Positions 53,141 to 61,418 of a stretch of 64,000 nt of DNA are shown here, piece after piece. Position 1 is the stretch's first letter. Every line of letters begins with the position of its first letter. Origin of the DNA: Candidatus Zhuqueibacterota bacterium (lineage in GTDB: Bacteria; Zhuqueibacterota; Zhuqueibacteria; Residuimicrobiales; Krinioviventaceae); assembly GCA_016934825.1 (NCBI GenBank), contig JAFGSB010000158.1:1-64000 (forward strand), given 5' to 3'. The translations under genes and the position numbers were made by a program. The notes below the pieces were generated by a model. It saw only the letters and a program-made list of their open reading frames with translations, did no database searches and had not been told where the DNA came from.

Positions 53141-54333
53141 TGTCCCGTATTATTTTACATCTTGATATGGACGCTTTTTTTGCCGCGATTGAGCAGCTTG
53201 ATTTTCCCGAATACAGGGGAAAGCCGTTGATCGTCGGCGCCGATCCCAAAGGGGGAAAAGGGCGTGGAGTCGTCTCTACTTGTAGTTATGAGGCCCGTAA
53301 ATATGGGATACATTCCGCTATGCCCATCTCACAGGCTTATAAAAGATGCCCTGAAGGAATATATGTCTATCCACGGGGTAAACGATATAGTGAAATATCA
53401 AAAAGGATAATCAGACTGCTTGACGAGTTTTCACCTGACATTGAACAGATCAGCATCGATGAAGCGTTTCTTGATATCAGCTCAACATACAAATTTTTCG
53501 GAACGCCCCGTGAAACGGGAAAAGTCATCAAGGACAGGATCAGGCAGGAAACAGGATTAACGGCTTCTATCGGTATTGCACCGAGTAAATTTATCGCGAA
53601 AATCGCTTCCGATTTGGAAAAGCCGGACGGACTGGTCATCGTCGAAGAGGAAAATGTGAAAAGCTTTTTGGCGCCGCTTGATATATCCAGAATGTGGGGC
53701 GTAGGGGAAAAAACGTTAACTCATCTGCACGCAATGGGTATACGAACCATAGGCGACCTGGCAAAAAAAACGGAAAAAGAAATAACGGATAAATTTGGCA
53801 AGTCGGGTCTGCATTTCTGGCAGCTTGCCCGGGGAATTGATCACAGAGCTGTAAGCGGCGGTATTTTAGCCAAATCAATTAGTAAAGAAATCACCTTTGA
53901 CGTCGATAAAAATAATGAATTTGAATTGTTAAATACTTTATTATATTTGAGTAATGAATTAAGCCGGGAAATGAGAAAAAAAGGTTACCGGGGGAAATGT
54001 ATAACTTTAAAAATCAGATTGGATGATTTTTCAACATTTTCGAGATCGAGAACATATTCAAGCGCGATAGACTCTTCCAATCTCATTTATACACAGATAA
54101 AAGATTTATATACTACATTTGACAGGAAGGAGAAAAAAGTAAGATTATTGGGAGTAGGGCTTTCTCACCTGGAAATGGGAGAAAACCAGCTTGACCTGTT
54201 CGAAAAAGCAACACAAAGAAATGATAAAATTGATAATGTGCTGGATCAGGTTCGTGAAAAGTTTGGCGAAAAATCGATTACAAGGGCCAGCTTGTTAAAA
54301 GCTGACTATGATTCTCAATGGATCAGAGATTAG
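53140..54333 (+). CDS. dinB: DNA polymerase IV (Y-family)
   Basis: 397-residue translesion polymerase. The catalytic acidic residues are in LHLDMDAFFAAIEQ and SIDEAFLDIS. The helix-hairpin-helix WGVGEKTLTHLHAMGI and the little-finger domain (about 235-345) are present, and QLDLFEK near the C-terminus is a probable beta-clamp-binding motif. The start overlaps the stop of the Rcl-like gene by one base, so the pair is co-translated. Confidence 0.96.
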   Translation: MSRIILHLDMDAFFAAIEQLDFPEYRGKPLIVGADPKGGKGRGVVSTCSYEARKYGIHSAMPISQAYKRCPEGIYVYPRGKRYSEISKRIIRLLDEFSPDIEQISIDEAFLDISSTYKFFGTPRETGKVIKDRIRQETGLTASIGIAPSKFIAKIASDLEKPDGLVIVEEENVKSFLAPLDISRMWGVGEKTLTHLHAMGIRTIGDLAKKTEKEITDKFGKSGLHFWQLARGIDHRAVSGGILAKSISKEITFDVDKNNEFELLNTLLYLSNELSREMRKKGYRGKCITLKIRLDDFSTFSRSRTYSSAIDSSNLIYTQIKDLYTTFDRKEKKVRLLGVGLSHLEMGENQLDLFEKATQRNDKIDNVLDQVREKFGEKSITRASLLKADYDSQWIRD

Positions 54334-54394
54334 TATATGTATTTTTTATTAAATAAATTTTATGTATGAAAGCCGTAATATAAAGGAGTGAATG

Positions 54395-56455
54395 ATGCGC
54401 TATGGAATAATATTTTTAATTTTATTAATGGTAGTTCCTGCTTTCAGTCAACCGGCAAATATAAATATTTTATTAATCAAAGAATGGGACAAAGATATTG
54501 TCGACCCGGTTTATGATAATATCTATGATGCTCTGTCAAAAAGAGTTCTTGAAAATAAATTTCTCAATACGATTCGGAAAATTGATTTCGAATATCAAAC
54601 GGGACTGGTTTTAAATTCAATTTTTGCCGATATAAATGATCCTTTCAAATTGTATGAGTTGAATCAAAGGTTGGATTTAGACGTGGTGGTTTTATTATCT
54701 GTCAGTCAGGGAGATTTTATGATTCAAGTTTTGGAATTTCCATCCGGCTTATCGATTGACAGGTTAATAATAGGGAAAGATGAACTGGTTAATAACGGGA
54801 TAGACAAAACACTTCAAAGCAAGGTCGATCCGTTATTCAATAAACTGGTCAATAATAATTCGGCGAACGGCTATCCCTTCAGTTCAATTGATTATGGAAT
54901 TGTGGTTTTTGCCGATGATATTAAAGATGAACAGTTTACTCAAGAAATTAACCAGATGAGGAAATACTATAATAACAAAATTGCCCAGAATAATAAAAGA
55001 TTATTTCGTATTAAGATTATTAATCAAAAAACAGATTGTACCGGGACAAGTGCTTTATGTGTGGAAATCGGCGCCGAATTTGCACTGCTAAACGATATTG
55101 TGGATACACGGGTGAATACCAGTGGCAATATGATCGTGTTTCCAAGTCTGGCGTTTGATAAACCTCTGATTGATGTAGAGTTGCCTTGTCTGCCAAATGA
55201 AGAACAATTTGCCTGTTTCAACTGGAATGGGTCCGGTTTTAATACGGATCAGTTATGTGACAATATCTTTAATGAAGCAATTAATTTCAATGAGATAAAA
55301 GATACTCCTGTTGTTTTGCATAAACTTTTGAAAATGCATAAATACTGGGTGAATAAAATCGAGAATACGACTATAGACCCTGACCATATAAACGATTACT
55401 ATTTATTACTTTATAACCATCTTCCGGTTAATTCAATCGAAAAAGCGTGGGTTGGATTAAATTATGCCGGTTATTACTATGAGACGGGTCAGTATATTCT
55501 AGCAAACTCTATGTTGACTGAGACATATACCAATTTTCGGGAAAACACATGTGTAGACGGGATGCTGCTCAGTCTGCTGGCAAAAGCCAGGGTGGCCGTA
55601 TTGTTAAAACAATGGCCCAATGCCATCACTTGGTATGAAAGCGTGTTAAAAATTAAAGAAATTAACAGAGATAATTTAACTGTGGCCGGAATTCAATATA
55701 ATTTGGGTCTCATAAATGAAATAACCGGAAATCTGGATAAGGCAATATACCATTATGAGAGCAGCGCTTTATTGTTCAATAACTCGACTAATGTATTCGA
55801 GAGCATACAGATTTATAATAAAATTTGCAGATTATTAAGAGAAACCGGACAATACGATAAAGCTCTTGATTATTCAAATATATATTTAACCCGTGCCAAT
55901 GAACTGCACAGCGAGCCGGATATTGCCAATGCACGTTATGAAATGGGTATGGTCAAATTCGAAAAAAAGGATTATAAACAGGCCTTTAATGATTTAACAA
56001 TTGCCCAAAGTTTTTATGATTTATTGGATGAAAACAGTAATAATCTTGCTCTCATTCATCTGAAACTGGGTATTATCAATTTTAAAGGGAAAAAATATCC
56101 GGATGCAAATAAAAATTTTAAAGCTTCTCTTAACCTGGCAACTGAAATTGAAAACAGTGAGGATGTTATCGATTGTTATCGATATATGGGCGATATCGAA
56201 GTCATTAATAAAAAATGGCTCGTCGCGCAAAACTATTATGACCAGGGTTTGAAAGTGGCCATGCAAATTAATATGAATCCCGCAATTGCTGAATTAATAT
56301 ATAAAAAGGGGCTTGCTCATTTGTATGAAGGACACGTGGCTGTCGGTTATGAGGAGGTTAAAAAGGGTATTGAATTGTCAAACGGTGAAGTTCATGGCGG
56401 ACAAAAAAATGCGGATGCATTTTTAAACAAACTGGAAAAAGCGATAAAAGATTAG
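54395..56455 (+). CDS. Secreted TPR-repeat protein
   Basis: About 686 residues with a signal peptide (MRYGIIFLILLMVVPAFS-Q). The N-terminal half (to about 320) has no domain I recognise but looks like a folded alpha/beta region with an INILLIKEWDKD start. The C-terminal half (about 350-670) has at least eight TPR-type repeats (for example AIYHYESSALLFNN and ALDYSNIYLTRA). AAAGGAG precedes the ATG pair; 54395 has the better spacing (54392 is one codon earlier). Function unknown. Confidence 0.8.
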   Translation: MRYGIIFLILLMVVPAFSQPANINILLIKEWDKDIVDPVYDNIYDALSKRVLENKFLNTIRKIDFEYQTGLVLNSIFADINDPFKLYELNQRLDLDVVVLLSVSQGDFMIQVLEFPSGLSIDRLIIGKDELVNNGIDKTLQSKVDPLFNKLVNNNSANGYPFSSIDYGIVVFADDIKDEQFTQEINQMRKYYNNKIAQNNKRLFRIKIINQKTDCTGTSALCVEIGAEFALLNDIVDTRVNTSGNMIVFPSLAFDKPLIDVELPCLPNEEQFACFNWNGSGFNTDQLCDNIFNEAINFNEIKDTPVVLHKLLKMHKYWVNKIENTTIDPDHINDYYLLLYNHLPVNSIEKAWVGLNYAGYYYETGQYILANSMLTETYTNFRENTCVDGMLLSLLAKARVAVLLKQWPNAITWYESVLKIKEINRDNLTVAGIQYNLGLINEITGNLDKAIYHYESSALLFNNSTNVFESIQIYNKICRLLRETGQYDKALDYSNIYLTRANELHSEPDIANARYEMGMVKFEKKDYKQAFNDLTIAQSFYDLLDENSNNLALIHLKLGIINFKGKKYPDANKNFKASLNLATEIENSEDVIDCYRYMGDIEVINKKWLVAQNYYDQGLKVAMQINMNPAIAELIYKKGLAHLYEGHVAVGYEEVKKGIELSNGEVHGGQKNADAFLNKLEKAIKD

Positions 56456-56497
56456 CCTTTTTTACAGGGAATAATTTTAATGTAATGAGGAATAAGA

Positions 56498-57241
56498 ATA
56501 GGTAAAGTTTCACCACACAATCTTGAAAAAAAAATAACTGCCCGCATTGATAAAGCTGTCTGGGAATATAAAATGTTCGCCGCCGGCGACCGGTTACTTT
56601 TATGCGTTTCAGGCGGTGCCGATTCCATGAGTCTGTTATACCTGTTGAGTAAACGCTATACAATTTATGCCGCGGATTTACAGTTAACCGTTTTATATGT
56701 TGATATGGGTTTTGGAAATCATGCGGACAAACGATGTGAGATCATGCAGCAATACCTGGACAGGCTTGCTGTCAGGGGAAAAATAATCAAATCTTCCATA
56801 GGTCCCTATGCCCATAGTGAGGAAAACAGGGAAAACCCCTGTTTTTTATGCACACGTATCCGTCGAAAAAAAATATTAGAAACCGCGGAAGAACTGGGAT
56901 GTAATAAAATTGTTTTTGGTCACCATAAAGATGATGTTGTTGAAACATTACTCATAAACATGATCTTCGGCCGGGAAATCAGTACAATGATCCCCTATTT
57001 GCCGATACATTCCGGTAAATTTGTGATCGTCCGGCCTCTTGTATTTACCGAAGAAATACTTTTGAAACAATTCCGGAATCAGTTTGATATTCCCGTTTTT
57101 GAACAGGAATGCCCGTCGGAGGGCAACTCAAAACGCCGGTATGTCAAGGAACTGCTGACCCGGATTGAATCGGATTACCGGGGATCACGGGATAATATTT
57201 TTAATAGTATGAAAAAGGTCAAATCCGATTATCTGCTCTAA
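56498..57241 (+). CDS. TtcA-like tRNA thiolase / PP-loop ATPase (start uncertain)
   Basis: PP-loop enzyme of the tRNA 2-thiocytidine (TtcA/TtuA) group. The PP-loop is CVSGGADSMSLL, and CFLCTRIRRKKIL carries the CxxC of the iron-sulfur site, followed by FGHHKDDVVETLL. The first usual start is ATG 56573 (222 residues), but the frame upstream reads LEKKITARIDKAVWEYKMF, matching the N-terminal helix of the family, so the gene starts further up. No ATG/GTG/TTG exists back to the in-frame stop TGA at 56486. ATA 56498, 7 bases after TGAGG, is one possible start and is used here; other near-cognate codons are possible. Confidence 0.8.
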   Translation: MGKVSPHNLEKKITARIDKAVWEYKMFAAGDRLLLCVSGGADSMSLLYLLSKRYTIYAADLQLTVLYVDMGFGNHADKRCEIMQQYLDRLAVRGKIIKSSIGPYAHSEENRENPCFLCTRIRRKKILETAEELGCNKIVFGHHKDDVVETLLINMIFGREISTMIPYLPIHSGKFVIVRPLVFTEEILLKQFRNQFDIPVFEQECPSEGNSKRRYVKELLTRIESDYRGSRDNIFNSMKKVKSDYLL

Positions 57242-57303
57242 AATCGACTCTCCCGAACCTGCTTTCTTGCTTTCCTGTTTTTTTTTTATTACCTTAAAAC
57301 AAC

Positions 57304-57485
57304 AGTGTCCGGTTAAACCCGGACGCGACACTCGTGACATATTATTTTATTAACGTTTTCGCATATGAATTCATTAATTGATTTGTTTGAAGAAATTAAA
57401 TTTTTACAATTATATAACTTTATTCTAAGGAACTTGTGAACCGGATCAGGCAGCGGTGTCCGTTAACCGGACACCAGTGATCTTA
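57304..57485. repeat. Double-palindrome intergenic repeat, copy 2
   Basis: Left palindrome GTCCGG-TTAAAC-CCGGAC (57307-57324), then AT-rich sequence, then right palindrome GGTGTCCG-TTAAC-CGGACACC (57455-57475) followed by AG-TGATCTT. The distance between the palindrome starts is about 149 bp (144 in copy 1). It fills most of the 325-bp gap between the TtcA-like gene and the glycosyltransferase; no gene is seen in the gap. Confidence 0.7.
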
Positions 57486-57566
57486 AAAAGACTTTTTGAT
57501 GTGAAAGTTTTTATTATTTGGAAATATAATATTTTGAGATTCGGTTAAAATAAAAAGCGTTCAATA

Positions 57567-58844
57567 GTGAAAAAACTGTTAATCCTTTCATATTATTTTC
57601 CGCCGTTAGGGCTGGGTGGAACGCAGCGGGCCGCCAAATTCGCGAAATATCTTCCCGAATTCGGATGGACGCCAACCGTTTTAACGGTCAAACCCATTGC
57701 TTATTGGGCCCGTGACGAGTCGTTACTGAAAGATTTGGAAGGATTACATATCATCAGAACCGAATCATCTGATCCGCAGCGTCTGTTAAAAAAATTTAGG
57801 GAAACAAAAAAAACAAAAACCGGAAATGTTAATGTTTCCCCCAATAACGGACTTTTGCAGAAATTGAATCAAAATATATTTTCCTTTTTCCTGGTACCGG
57901 ACAGTAAATTATTATGGAACAGGCATGTCTTTAAAACCGTTGAACGTTTGTTAAAGCAGGAACATTATGACGCGTTATTTACCACATCGCCGCCGCATTC
58001 GACTCATCTGGTCGGCAAAAGAATTGCCGGGTCGTTCGGTTTGAAATGGGTTGCGGATTTCAGGGATGACTGGGCCGCCGGTCATGTTGTATACGAGCCG
58101 ACTCCCGTGCAAAAATGGCTTAACAGACGAATGCAGAAATCGGTTATAGAAACGGCGAATGCTGTAATTTGCGCTTCAAGCGGAATTAAATCCGGCTTTG
58201 AAAAGGATACGAATTCGTTCGAAAAATTGACTGTGATTACAAACGGATTTGATGCGGGTGACTTTACCATTCCGATAAATAAAAGCAATAACGGCAAATT
58301 AGTCTTTTGTTATTGCGGCGTTATCTCAAAATTCAGTGATCCCGCAGCTTTATTTAGGGCATTGAGAATTTTAAAGGAAAAAGATCCGGCGACATTCGGC
58401 AAAGTAAAAATTCAGTTTGTCGGTTATGATGCTACGGGGAAATTGCCGGAAATGATAAAATCGCTCGACCTGGAGAGTACTGTTGAATTGATTGGTTTTA
58501 AACCGCATGAGGACGCTGTGCAATATCTTGTTAATGCAGACTTTTTGTTACTTTTGGCAACCGGTAAAAAAAACGATACGTTTATACCGGGCAAGACGTT
58601 CGAATATTTCGGAGCGCAAAAACCTGTTTTTTGTATCAGTAATGTTGCGGATACGAATGAAATACTCGCACATTATAGTTTGGCCAAGGTTATGGAGCCG
58701 GACAACCCAGAAAAGATTGCGGCGAATTTAGACTTTTTTGTCAACAATAAATGGACAATTCAGGAAAAAGATATAGATTTTATTCAGCAATTTAACAGGA
58801 AAAATCAAACAAAACAATTGGCGGAGATTCTGGACAGGTTATGA
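57567..58844 (+). CDS. Glycosyltransferase family 4-like
   Basis: 425 residues with a GT-B fold. The N-terminal LSYYFPPLGLGGTQRAAKFAK opening and TTSPPHSTHLVG are typical of GT4-like transferases; the C-terminal domain has FCYCGVISKFSDPAALFRAL and the donor-site region FIPGKTFEYFGAQKPVF. It starts with GTG. Its 3' end overlaps the M23 peptidase gene by 4 bp (ATGA). It probably adds a sugar to a surface glycan. Confidence 0.9.
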   Translation: MKKLLILSYYFPPLGLGGTQRAAKFAKYLPEFGWTPTVLTVKPIAYWARDESLLKDLEGLHIIRTESSDPQRLLKKFRETKKTKTGNVNVSPNNGLLQKLNQNIFSFFLVPDSKLLWNRHVFKTVERLLKQEHYDALFTTSPPHSTHLVGKRIAGSFGLKWVADFRDDWAAGHVVYEPTPVQKWLNRRMQKSVIETANAVICASSGIKSGFEKDTNSFEKLTVITNGFDAGDFTIPINKSNNGKLVFCYCGVISKFSDPAALFRALRILKEKDPATFGKVKIQFVGYDATGKLPEMIKSLDLESTVELIGFKPHEDAVQYLVNADFLLLLATGKKNDTFIPGKTFEYFGAQKPVFCISNVADTNEILAHYSLAKVMEPDNPEKIAANLDFFVNNKWTIQEKDIDFIQQFNRKNQTKQLAEILDRL

Positions 58845-60955
58845 TTTTTAATTATAAAACAAAAGATACAAGACATAATACAATTTATGGGATTATATTT
58901 TTTTTATTCGTTTTTACTTTATCGGTAAATCTTTTTGCGGATGAGTACCTGTGGCCGACAAATGCGAGCAGGGCAATCACCTCAACATTTGCCGAGTATC
59001 GTCCCGGCCGTTTTCATGCGGGTATTGATATTAAAACCTGGGGCAAAACAGGTTATAATATTTTCGCCGTCCGGGACGGATATATTTCTCGTATCCGCGT
59101 TTCACCATATGGATATGGAAGGGCTTTATATTTAACGCTGGATACCGGAGAAACCGTTGTATATGCCCATTTGCACAGTTTTAACCAGGAAATTGAAGAT
59201 TACGTCTGGTCCGAACAGGAAAAACGCGGCAAGTATGGTATTCAATTATTCCTGAATTCGGAAAAATTCAAATATAAACAGGGTGACTTTTTGGGTAAAA
59301 CCGGTCAAACCGGAGTGGGTTATCCCCATCTTCACTTTGAAATTCGCGATCCGAATGGTGAACCGTTCAATCCTTTCATGAAAGGATATAATGTCGACGA
59401 TTTTCTGGAACCCGTCATTACCAAAGTATCATTCATACCTTTAAACGCCAATTCAATGGTTAACGGCGACTGGAAGCCCGTTGTAACCGGAACCATAAAT
59501 TCGAGAAAAGGCCGTTTTGTTCTTGACAAACCGGTTAAGGTAAACGGACTTGTCGGCTTTGGTATATCCGCTTATGATGTTATGGATAATATCCCCAATA
59601 AATTCGGTACATATAAAAACAGACTTTATATTGATGATAAATTGGTTTTCTCGTCGATTTATAAAAAATTTTCTTATGCCGAGAACAATCTTGCCTTACT
59701 CGACAGGGAATTCCGTTTAAATCAGACGGGATTTGGTAATTTTTACAAATTATATATTGACGACGGGAACACGCTTCCTTTTTATCTGAATAACCAATAT
59801 TTACATGGCGCTGTTTATTTTTATAACGGTCCTGCTCAAAACATACAACAATCGCCGGGAGTTACGGTAATTAACGGTGCGAGCCATAATTTCCGGATGG
59901 TTGTTCAGGATTATTGGGAAAACGAAAGCGAAGTGGCCGGGCAACTGATAGTCGAATCACCGGAATTTATCGATATGGTTTCGGCAGTGAATCCTTTTAA
60001 TTTTCCATCTTTCCTGAATTACACCTTAATATCCGATTCGATCTTTTATCAAATCAATTCGGAATTTTATGATAATTATATACGGCTGGAATTTGAACCT
60101 TTAAATAACATTCAGGACGGGACTTTTATCTCCTATCAATTTGTTAACCGGGAAATACAACCATTGCCGGTTTTCAAAAAGAATAATAATCTTGTCGGAG
60201 CTGTGCCGCTTTCACCCGATATGAACGGTCCATTAAAAATTTTTGTGGAAAAAATAATTGATGGAATCTCAATTAAACAGAATGAACTATTAGAATTTGA
60301 AATAATCGATAAAAAACGTTCGCAAACAGTTTACAGTAAAGACGGGTTGTGCAGAATAGAATTTTCCTTAAATTCGTTATTCAAACCGGTTTTTGTCAGA
60401 ATGAATGCTAACATTCCGGATAGTAACAGTCAATATAAATTCGCCAGCAAAATTTATGATGTTGAACCTAAAGATGTCGCGATGAACAAAGGCGCGATAA
60501 TTAAAATAAAGTATAACAACAAAACGCTGGTCGAAAAAACGGGTATTTATTATAAAAGCAATAACGGTAAATGGGTATTTTTTGGCAATATTCATGAGGA
60601 GGAAAACCGGAATATTGCCGGGTATGTCGGAACCTTCGGCACTCATGCCCTGATCGTCGATGATGAACCGCCGGAAATTTTGTCTTTATATCCCGGGAAT
60701 AACTCGCATCTGCAAACCGTCGTTCCGCTATTAACGGCAGTTTTTAAAGATACGTTATCCGGTCTGATGGGTGAAGATAACATGCAGCTTTTACTGGATG
60801 GGAAAAAAGTGATTGCCGAATATGACCCGGAGAGATTATCGTTGTCTTATAAAGTGAGACAACCCCTTGTTAAGGGTGAACATACCCTGGAATTATTTCT
60901 AAAAGACAGATGTGGTAACATCGCCACGCAAAAGCATAATTTCTGGATTGATTAA
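58841..60955 (+). CDS. M23 family metallopeptidase, large
   Basis: 704 residues with an N-terminal membrane or signal segment (about 13-32). The LytM domain is near the N-terminus (about 40-180). HAGIDI supplies the first His and the Asp, YAHLHSF follows, and PHLHFEIRD gives the HxH pair, so zinc ligands are intact. The remaining 500 residues are beta-rich without repeats I can name; near the C-terminus, DEPPEILSLYPGNNS and LLTAVFKDTLSGL resemble Ig-like or cadherin-like domains. It likely cleaves peptidoglycan peptides during growth or division, perhaps with regulation through the extension. It overlaps the glycosyltransferase gene by 4 bp. Confidence 0.88.
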   Translation: MIFNYKTKDTRHNTIYGIIFFLFVFTLSVNLFADEYLWPTNASRAITSTFAEYRPGRFHAGIDIKTWGKTGYNIFAVRDGYISRIRVSPYGYGRALYLTLDTGETVVYAHLHSFNQEIEDYVWSEQEKRGKYGIQLFLNSEKFKYKQGDFLGKTGQTGVGYPHLHFEIRDPNGEPFNPFMKGYNVDDFLEPVITKVSFIPLNANSMVNGDWKPVVTGTINSRKGRFVLDKPVKVNGLVGFGISAYDVMDNIPNKFGTYKNRLYIDDKLVFSSIYKKFSYAENNLALLDREFRLNQTGFGNFYKLYIDDGNTLPFYLNNQYLHGAVYFYNGPAQNIQQSPGVTVINGASHNFRMVVQDYWENESEVAGQLIVESPEFIDMVSAVNPFNFPSFLNYTLISDSIFYQINSEFYDNYIRLEFEPLNNIQDGTFISYQFVNREIQPLPVFKKNNNLVGAVPLSPDMNGPLKIFVEKIIDGISIKQNELLEFEIIDKKRSQTVYSKDGLCRIEFSLNSLFKPVFVRMNANIPDSNSQYKFASKIYDVEPKDVAMNKGAIIKIKYNNKTLVEKTGIYYKSNNGKWVFFGNIHEEENRNIAGYVGTFGTHALIVDDEPPEILSLYPGNNSHLQTVVPLLTAVFKDTLSGLMGEDNMQLLLDGKKVIAEYDPERLSLSYKVRQPLVKGEHTLELFLKDRCGNIATQKHNFWID

Positions 60956-60998
60956 TTTTTTAAACGGTATATTATATTGAATTTAAAAGGAGTTATAA

Positions 60999-61241
60999 AT
61001 GTCACATTCCAAATTACCGGACTGGCATAAATACTGGTCAAAATTTACGGATATCAACGAGCTTCAACTCAGGTCATCCGATATAGATGAAACATTAAAA
61101 AGTATCGAAAAAGAGTTTGAGTGTAAATTAATGTCCGGGGATCATCTGTTGATTATTGAAGCGCTTGAAAACAGAATTGAAGAAGTAAAAAGCCGATTGT
61201 CGATTCATAAATCCGGCATTCAGGCCGATCTGTTTGAATAA
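60999..61241 (+). CDS. Small protein of unknown function
   Basis: 80 residues, hydrophilic and probably helical with a possible short coiled coil (LENRIEEVKSRL). AAAAGGAG lies 8 bp before the ATG, and the codon pattern resembles the neighbours. I do not recognise a family. It lies 43 bp after the M23 peptidase gene and so may share its transcript. Confidence 0.6.
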   Translation: MSHSKLPDWHKYWSKFTDINELQLRSSDIDETLKSIEKEFECKLMSGDHLLIIEALENRIEEVKSRLSIHKSGIQADLFE

Positions 61242-61323
61242 TATTCCTGATTTTACAAAATATTTTTGTTATTATTATCAATATTTCCAAGTGGATAAGG
61301 CAAATTTTGATTTTATAATTTCA

Positions 61324-61352
61324 TTGACTCTTTTCAGAGGTTTTACTATATT
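61324..61352 (+). promoter_or_regulatory. Candidate promoter of valS
   Basis: TTGACT at 61324-61329, 17 bp, TATATT at 61347-61352, about 65 bp before the valS start. Good match to the sigma-70 consensus with ideal spacing. No T-box is seen in the short leader. Confidence 0.6.
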
Positions 61353-61418
61353 TTTAAATTATAATTTTTTGACGAACATTTTTACAATTTATATTTTCCG
61401 CGAGGAACGAGGAACCGA

